64,000 nucleotides of DNA, taken from Drosophila miranda (Eukaryota > Arthropoda > Insecta > Diptera > Drosophilidae). Positions 58,051 through 64,000 of this stretch are shown one piece after another; the first letter of the stretch is position 1, and every line of letters starts with the position of its first letter. The position numbers and the translations under genes were made by a program. The DNA lies in contig NW_022881603.1 in the NCBI RefSeq assembly GCF_003369915.1, positions 27,959,522-28,023,521 of the forward strand, given 5' to 3'. Under the pieces are notes generated by a model. The model saw only the letters and a list, made by a program, of their open reading frames with translations. It was not told the DNA's origin and did not search any database.

Positions 58051-58885
58051 GTCGTCCTGGTTTTGCCGACCCTGCTTCGCGTGGCTGGGCAGTTTTTAGT
58101 ACCTGCCTGGTGCGTGACCTCCTTCTTTCCAGCTGCTGAGCAGATGAAGCACGCAGGCTCTTTTTTGCATTCGGCAACTTTGTGCCCTTTCTCCCCGCAT
58201 TTGATACAGCAGCCACTCCTGTTCCAGGCATCGGTAGCACCTTGGGAGTCCATCTCTTTCCCGGATACTACATATGGTCCAGCCGATCCTCACCTTGCCG
58301 CCTTTCAGGACCGCTTGGCCCAGGGAGAAGGGCAAGCTGACCACCGCCAGCTGGGACTCCGCGTATCCGCGGCGCAGACTGCGGACTCTTACTCGACCCT
58401 CGTCAATGTTGAATTGGCGAGTTAGAGCGGCACAGATCTCCTGCTCCGTCGCGATGGAGTCGATGTCCCGTATCTCCAATATGACCACCTTCGAGTCTTC
58501 CGTCATGGCGCGCACAGACGCTCCATCGCCGAGGACACGTGCGATGCTGGCTTTCATGCCCTCAGCACTCTCCACGCTGTCTTTTGCCACCTCCAGCAGA
58601 AGGTTGCCGTTTATGGTGCGGCTTACCTTGGAGACGCAGCTTCCCAGGTCGGAAAGCTGGTTGTCGTGTCGTCTGGTGACCATTGCCAGAACATCGCTGT
58701 ACGACTTCCCAGAGGCCTGAACTATGACCGCGTCTGGGCGAGCGCGGCGTGCTGCTCTCGGCCTCTTGGCCACCACGCTCCATTCGCTGTCCGGGATTCC
58801 GGGGCTCTTGGGCTGCCTCATGGCGCTGGTCGTCGCCACGTCTCCGTGTGGCCGCAACGGGGCCTTTTTAAGGGTCCTCTTGGTT
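58041..58885 (-). pseudogene. R1-b LINE ORF1 (gag-like), unit 1 copy
   Basis: Gag-like protein with the core ARRARPDAVIVQASGKSYSD and zinc knuckles. The first knuckle (RCYRCLETGHIARNC in the other copy) is damaged by the 46-bp deletion, giving LPRCYRCLEQEW and a frame change. The following knuckle CIKCGEKGHKVAEC and the CFICSAAGKKE part are kept in another frame. Confidence 0.8.
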
Positions 58886-58898
58886 GGAAAACCTCCTT

Positions 58899-59091
58899 TG
58901 GAAAACCATTGATGATGAAACCACAAAGAGAATCGTTGGGCATACATATGAAAGCCAATAAAAGTTCGAGTATATGTACAGTGTACACACTACATGCATA
59001 TGTGTACATAGTTTCTTCATTGCATTCATAAATGCAAATGAAAAGTGGCGCTGTCCTGTCAAATAAGTTAACGCTATTAATGCTTGTTAAA
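58899..59091. repeat. Tandem-duplication segment A, unit 2
   Basis: Copy of 46459-46651. It continues directly into segment B with no insertion, so this is the ancestral arrangement of the A-B junction. Confidence 0.9.
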
Positions 59092-59962
59092 AGCGGCTAT
59101 TAAATTAATTAAATGTGATGTCAGCTGGACGTGTGTGCGCTCTGTGGCACAGTGTACGAGCGGGAGTACGGCTCTGAGCACACACGGATGCGAGTACGGA
59201 CGCGGACTATTGTATTTTAAATATTTATGCTGGACATTTAGGCATTTTAGCGCTACTTTTTGCTTATTTATTTTTCACAAATTAATTGAATTGGAGCGTC
59301 GCGAGCGGAGTGGCAGCTTAATATCGTTCACCTGTCAAATTAGTTGCCACAGGCACCAGACATCAGACATCAGACATCCATGAAATTGTTATGGAAATAG
59401 CCGTCACCTGTCAAATTAGTTGCCACAGGCACCAGACATCAGACATCAGACATCCATGAAATTGTTATGGAAATAGCCGTCGAAAACGGTCAAACACCAC
59501 ATCCAAGTCGGGCACAGACCACCACAGGACATTTCTAGCTGCCCTACTCCTTTGGAGCTCCCATTAACAATCGATATATTTTCATTGGCCCCAGCCGCAG
59601 CCGCAGCCCCAGCCCCAGCCTTGGGAGGGGTCATGCAAGCAATTTGTGGGCAAAGTTTTATGTTTGGTTAGCCCTTTGCTTTGTCTGCTGCCCCAAGGGC
59701 AGGAGGAGCTTGAGTGCAGGAGACAGAAGACAGGATTGCAGCTCCTTCGATCCCCCGACTTGCCTGCAGTTTGTGGCTCCTTCCGATGCCGGCTGCAGCT
59801 TAGCATAAAATCGAATTTCGTTGCTTAATTAATATTCATTCAGTATCGGGGCCAGAACAAGGATCAAATTATGTAATAGCCGCATTAAAATTGAATTTCT
59901 CGAATGCGTGCCTCGTGGATAGTCGTAGCTCCCTCCATCTATATCTATATCTATGCTTGTGT
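59092..59962. repeat. Tandem-duplication segment B, unit 2
   Basis: Copy of 53049-53840. It has an internal 76-bp tandem duplication (59329-59404 and 59405-59480), starting CACCTGTCAAATTAG, that is single in unit 1. Non-coding. Confidence 0.88.
59329..59480. repeat. 76-bp tandem duplication
   Basis: Two adjacent near-identical 76-bp copies in unit 2; unit 1 has one. It includes the CAGACATC microsatellite, which has three repeats here against two in unit 1. Confidence 0.9.
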
Positions 59963-60119
59963 GTTTTTTTTTATATTCATATACTTATTTATTTGCTCTA
60001 TAATATATACTATACAATTTATATTTAACTTAATTTAACGGACAAGAGTACTATTGGGACTAGGGGCCCCGCGGACTGCGGTACTGCCGCAAAGCATTGC
60101 TTCGCAGTGGCGTGGACAC

Positions 60120-63105
60120 CTACTCCGTCTGCTCCTTCCGCCTTCTCTCCAAGGACCTAAGCGTTCGCATCACGCTAGAGGCGAACTCCGCGGCTGCTTC
60201 CCACACCTTCGGGTCTGCCAGCATCAGCGCCACCAGAGTCTCGGTGCTGACCCTAGACCCTGCTGCTGTCTCCAATGTCTGACGCTCGAGGTCAAACCTG
60301 TGGCAGTCGAAGAGGACGTGGCGAGCGTCCTCCTCTATGCCTGTGCCACACTCGGGGCACCAGTCCTCTGTCTCGCGGCCGAAGCGCTTGAGGTAGCCGC
60401 GGAAGCAGCCATGTCCGCTCAGGTAAGGTAGAAATCCACCTGGCCGTGCTTCCTTTCAACCCAGCATGCTATGCTTGGGATGAGGGTGTGGGTCCAACGG
60501 CCTTTGGGTGAGTGGTCAAATCGAGTCTGCCATCTGTCCATGCTGGTACTTCTGGCGGGGTCCTTTATTTCTGATTTGGAGCGTACCTCGGCTGCACTGT
60601 CCATCATGGCACCATGGATCTTCTTCCTCTCCCTTATCAGCTCCCTGAGCAGAACTTGCCCGGCAATGACTAACGCAGCTTCGTCTGAGATGGTCCGGAA
60701 CGAGCACGCGATCCTAATGGCGCACAGACTGTACGTTGCCTCACTCCTCGCATGTAGTTCCTCACCTTCGCGGCTTCTGCCCACATCGGTGCGGCGTAGA
60801 GCATCTGCGACGTCACGACGCTCGTCAGCAGTTTCCTCGTTGCCTGCTTTTGCCCTCTGGTGTTTAGCAGAATCCTGGATAGCGCTCCCGCGGTCCCACC
60901 GGCCTTCGTGTGGACGTATTCCAGATGCTCTTTGAAGGACAGGCGCGTGTCGATGAGGACTCCTAGGTAGGTCCTTGATGGACCTCTGCGATTGGATCGT
61001 GGTCCCACCAACCTGCACTCTGGCGGTCTTGACCACTTTACGGCTGGATATCAGGACCGCCTCCGTTTTTTGAGCCGCCAGCTCCAGCCCCGCGGCGGCT
61101 AGCCACGCCTCAACGGCTTGTATGGCGACGTTGGCAAGCTCCTCCACTGCGGCAAGTTCCTTCGCTACCGCCACTATTGCGACGTCGTCAGCGAAACCCC
61201 CAGGTTAGTGTTGGCTGGCATCGGGAGCCGTAGGACCCCGTCGTACATGGCGTTCCAGAGCAAAGATCCCAAAACGGAGCCCTGCGGGACTCCGGCTGAG
61301 ACTTCGTATGCCCTAGAGCCCTGACACGTGTCCATTGTCAGCACCCTATTGCTGAAATAGCTGCGCGCTATATTCAGTAGGTTGCCCGGGATGTTGAAGG
61401 ACCTCATTGCCTCTAGCGTCCGGGTCCAGTCGGCCGAGTTGAAGGCGTTCCTTATGTCCAGTGTCACCACCAGACAATAGGACTTGGTTCCGCCTCTCCA
61501 CCTAGTCCCAACAATGGCTTCCTCCGCCGTTTGTACGACCCTCAAGATGGCGTCCAGCTTCGACCTCCCTTTCCTGAACCCGTATTGGTTCTGGGAGAGA
61601 CCGCCTGCTGCTTCGATGGCTGCGCTCAGCCTCGCACCGATCACCCTTTCGAAGACCTTTCCCATGGAGTCCAGAAGGCAGATGGGCCTGTAGGAAGAGA
61701 CCACCCCTGGCGGCTTGCCCGGCTTGGTTAATAGTAGCAGCCGTTGCCTTTTCCACCTCTCGGGGAATGTCCCCTCCTGGAGGCATTTGTTGAAAAGGCC
61801 CGCAACTTCCCTCGGGAGTAGAAGAAGTGCCAGTTTCAGCGCGCTGTTGGGGATCGCATCCGGACCCGGAGCCTTCCTAGGTATCAGGTTTCTGCCTGCC
61901 TGCAACACCTCGGCTTCCGTAACCTCGCAGATGTCGTTTGGGCTATGCTCGAACCGCAGGGAGCTAGGGATCTGCCGTCCTCGAGGAAACAGTGCGCTGA
62001 CTATTCCCTCCAGTGCCTCTGGATCTGTTGGGGCTTTGCTGCCCGCGTTCAGCCTCTTCACCACCATCCTGTACGCGCCTCCCCAGGGGTCCTCTTCGGC
62101 GGCATCACACAGCTTAAGGAAGCATTCCCTCTTGCTGTTCCTTATGGTGGTCTTCAGATCCTTCCTCGCCGCTTTGTAGGTCTCGCTGCATCGGGCCAAG
62201 TGCGGTGTGCCTCTGGCTCGCTGGAGCAGCCTTCTGGCCCGGTGGCAGGTTCTACGGAGAACCGCAATCGCTTCACTCCACCAGAAAACTGGATCCTTGT
62301 GCTTCCGGAACGTCCCTCTCGGTAGCATGCTCTGGTCGCAGGCGCCTTCAAGTGCGTCCGCCAATTTGGTCGCCATATCGTTGGCTCCGTCTGCATCGTT
62401 TGCAGAGTAGCTCTCAAGGGCGCTTGCGAAGGCTTGGGCCCTCAGCGTGTCCTGGCGGTACACCTTCCCATGCCGGAACGGGGTACCTCTCGATCGGTCA
62501 AGGGTGCCCAGGGTGCATAGTATGGCCTCGTGGTCGCTGGCAGTGTATACGTCGCTGATCCTCCATCGGGCGTGCCGGTCCAGCGTGCTGCTGGCATTGG
62601 TGAGATCGATGATCGACCCTACACCTGCCCTGCTGAAAGTGTGTTGGGACCCTTCGTTCAGAAGGACGACGTCCAGAGAGGCAAAAGCCTCCAACACCGT
62701 GCGGCCTCTGGCGTTTGTACGGGAGGACCCCCATTCCAGGGCCCAGGCGTTGAAGTCGCCTCCGACTACGACGTTGTTCCGTCCTCGCAGATCGCAGCTC
62801 AGCTCGTCCATAATGCGGCTGAAAGTCTCCAGTGAGAGGCTGGGTGCCAGGTAGCAGCTGTAGAACCATATGCCGCCAACATACCCTCGGACGAACCCGT
62901 CTGCCGACTTGGTGTCGCGCAATTGTGGCGCGTCGACGCCACAGAGCCACAGGGCCGCTTTGCCAGTAAGGTCCGTGGCCCAATCGCTGCTGCTGCCCAC
63001 CTTATGTGGTTCGCTGAGGAGTGCCACATCGCCAAGCTCGCGCGTCTGCGTCAGGAGATCCTGTGCGGCCCTGCAGTGATTCAGGTTGAGTTGGATCAAC
63101 TGCAT
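60120..63105 (-). pseudogene. R1-b LINE ORF2, unit 2 copy (broken after the RT core)
   Basis: Open for 643 residues from MQLIQLNLNHCRAAQDLL (63105): full endonuclease (SEPHKVG, GDFNAWALEWGSS, YTASDHEAI) and most of the reverse transcriptase (PRKAPGPDAIPNSALK, LDIRNAFNSADW, GVPQGSVLGSLLWN). A one-base loss then puts GFADDVAIVAVAK out of frame near 61174. The C-terminal part reads from 61174 in another frame, with further breaks near 60970 and 60421. ORF2 overlaps the ORF1 stop by 10 nt, like the ORF arrangement in the other R1-type LINE of this window. Confidence 0.87.
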
Positions 63106-63950
63106 GTCGTCCTGGTTTTGCCGACCCCGCTTCGCGTGGCTGGGCAGTTTTTAGTACCTGCCTGGTGCGTGACCTCCTTCTTTCCAGCTGCTGAGCAGAT
63201 GAAGCACGCAGGCTCTTTTTTGCATTCGGCAACTTTGTGCCCTTTCTCCCCGCATTTGAGGCAGCAGCCACTCCTGTCCACTGTACTCTTGCAGTTCCGT
63301 GCGATATGCCCGGTTTCCAGGCATCGGTAGCACCTTGGGAGTCCATCTCTTTCCCGGATCCTACATATGGTCCAGCCGGTCCTCACCTTGCCGCCTTTCA
63401 GGACCGCTTGGCCCAGGAAGAAGGGCAAGCTGACCACCGCCAGCTGGGACTCCGCGTATCCGCGGCGCAGACTGCGGACTCTTACTCGACCCTCGTCAAT
63501 GTTGAATTGGCGAGTTAGAGCGGCACAGATCTCCTGCTCCGTCGCGAGGGAGTCGATGTCCCGTATCTTCAATATGACCACCTTCGAGTCTTCCGTCATT
63601 GCGCGCACAGACGCTCCATCGCCGAGGACACGTGCGATGCTGGCTTTCATGCCCTCAGCACTCTCCACGCTGTCTTTTGCCATCTCCAGCAGAAGGTTGC
63701 CGTTTATGGTGCGGCGTACCTTGGAGACGCAGCTTCCCAGGTCGGAAAGCTGGTTGTCGTGTCGTCTGGTGACCATTGCCAGAATATCGCTGTACGACTT
63801 CCCGGAGGCCTGAACTATGACCGCGTCTGGGCGAGCGCGGCGTGCTGCTCTCGGCCTCTTGGCCACCACGCTCCATTCGCTGTCCGGGATTCCGGGGCTC
63901 TTGGGCTGCCTCATGGCGCTGGTCGTCGCCACGTCTCCGTGTGGCCGCAA
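63096..63950 (-). CDS. R1-b LINE ORF1: gag-like zinc-knuckle protein
   Basis: Open for at least 284 residues and possibly further toward the window edge, so the start is not certain. It binds element RNA by family analogy. Core region RPDAVIVQASGKSYSDILAM near residue 40, a predicted helical middle, then zinc knuckles CYRCLETGHIARNC, CLKCGEKGHKVAEC and a third Cys/His group beginning CFICSAAGKKE. Stop TGA at 63098-63096 overlaps the ORF2 start. No frame break is visible in the part seen. Confidence 0.85.
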   Translation of the reverse strand: MRPHGDVATTSAMRQPKSPGIPDSEWSVVAKRPRAARRARPDAVIVQASGKSYSDILAMVTRRHDNQLSDLGSCVSKVRRTINGNLLLEMAKDSVESAEGMKASIARVLGDGASVRAMTEDSKVVILKIRDIDSLATEQEICAALTRQFNIDEGRVRVRSLRRGYAESQLAVVSLPFFLGQAVLKGGKVRTGWTICRIRERDGLPRCYRCLETGHIARNCKSTVDRSGCCLKCGEKGHKVAECKKEPACFICSAAGKKEVTHQAGTKNCPATRSGVGKTRTTCS

Positions 63951-64000
63951 CGGGGCCTTTTTAAGGGTCCTCTTGGTTGCGATAGCTCCTTTTCGCTGCC

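Larger units (their letters stand above)
54956..58885 (-). mobile_element. R1-clade LINE, family b, copy in unit 1 (5' truncated)
   Basis: Minus-strand LINE of a different family from the one at 3412. It ends at 58885 where it is joined to segment A of unit 2 through 13 bp (GAAAACCTCCTTT). Carries ORF1 with zinc knuckles and an EN-RT ORF2, both with frame breaks. A 46-bp deletion near 58228 removes the first zinc knuckle, and a ~45-bp deletion near 55880 lies in the region after the reverse transcriptase; neither is in the other copy. The frame break just before FADD is shared by both copies. Confidence 0.9.
59963..64000 (-). mobile_element. R1-clade LINE, family b, copy in unit 2 (runs off the window)
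   Basis: Starts at the poly-T run (59963-59973, the reversed poly-A tail) with an AT-rich 3' UTR, then ORF2 and ORF1 on the minus strand; the 5' end lies beyond 64000. It is nearly identical to the unit 1 copy. It shares the one-base break before FADD, and has its own breaks (7-bp deletion near 60421). No target-site duplication can be tested because the 5' end is outside. Confidence 0.9.

Noticed and set aside
1-64000. LTR-type or other capsid/envelope-bearing elements
   Set aside because: I saw no long terminal repeats, protease-integrase order or envelope-like frames anywhere in the window.

Overview
This window is eukaryotic and almost certainly Drosophila. It has short spliced introns (about 50-70 bp), DINE-1/INE-1 elements with their (GTCY)n core, R1- and CR1-clade LINEs, a hAT element, and recognisable fly genes: mahjong (DCAF1), ribose-5-phosphate isomerase, a TEX261/SVP26-family gene, a secreted DUF4803-like protein and an M1 aminopeptidase. 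As I recall, mahj, Rpi and the TEX261 homologue lie on D. melanogaster 2R (Muller C). Muller C genes that are multi-copy, palindromic, partly broken and packed with DINE-1 fit a degenerating neo-sex chromosome such as the D. miranda neo-Y. That assignment is inference, not something the sequence proves.

Positions 1-42281 form a giant imperfect palindrome. The left arm (1-21400) and right arm (22753-42281, reversed) look nearly identical and flank a 1352-bp spacer (21401-22752). From the outside inward each arm carries the 3' end of a MAIP1/Tim44-like gene, a DINE-1 element, non-coding DNA, a tiny CFAP141-like gene, a hAT element, the DUF4803-like gene, Rpi, TEX261 (opposite strand) and mahj. 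The centre lies inside mahj, so the two mahj copies point at each other and both are cut. The left arm alone carries a 4.9-kb R1-clade LINE with an intact ORF2. The right arm alone carries an additional partial tandem copy (30497-33171: mahj 5' end, whole TEX261, Rpi 3' end). The left arm runs off the window edge.

The gene copies have decayed independently. TEX261 is intact in all three copies. Rpi is intact only on the left. The CFAP141-like gene is intact only on the left. The DUF4803-like gene is broken in both arms by different deletions. The left mahj has several frame-breaking deletions, while the right mahj keeps an open frame (835 codons) but loses its LisH and WD40 parts at the palindrome centre.

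From 42222 to 45964 lie the full MAIP1-like gene and, divergently, a five-exon M1 aminopeptidase with a frame-breaking 8-bp tandem duplication near its end. From 46459 onward is a repeat-dominated region: a tandem duplication whose unit is [A-B-R1 LINE]. Unit 1 (46459-58885) is interrupted by a degraded CR1-clade LINE that itself holds two DINE-1 copies, and by a third DINE-1. Unit 2 (58899-64000) lacks these insertions and its LINE runs off the window. I saw no tRNA, rRNA, CRISPR or LTR-type element.
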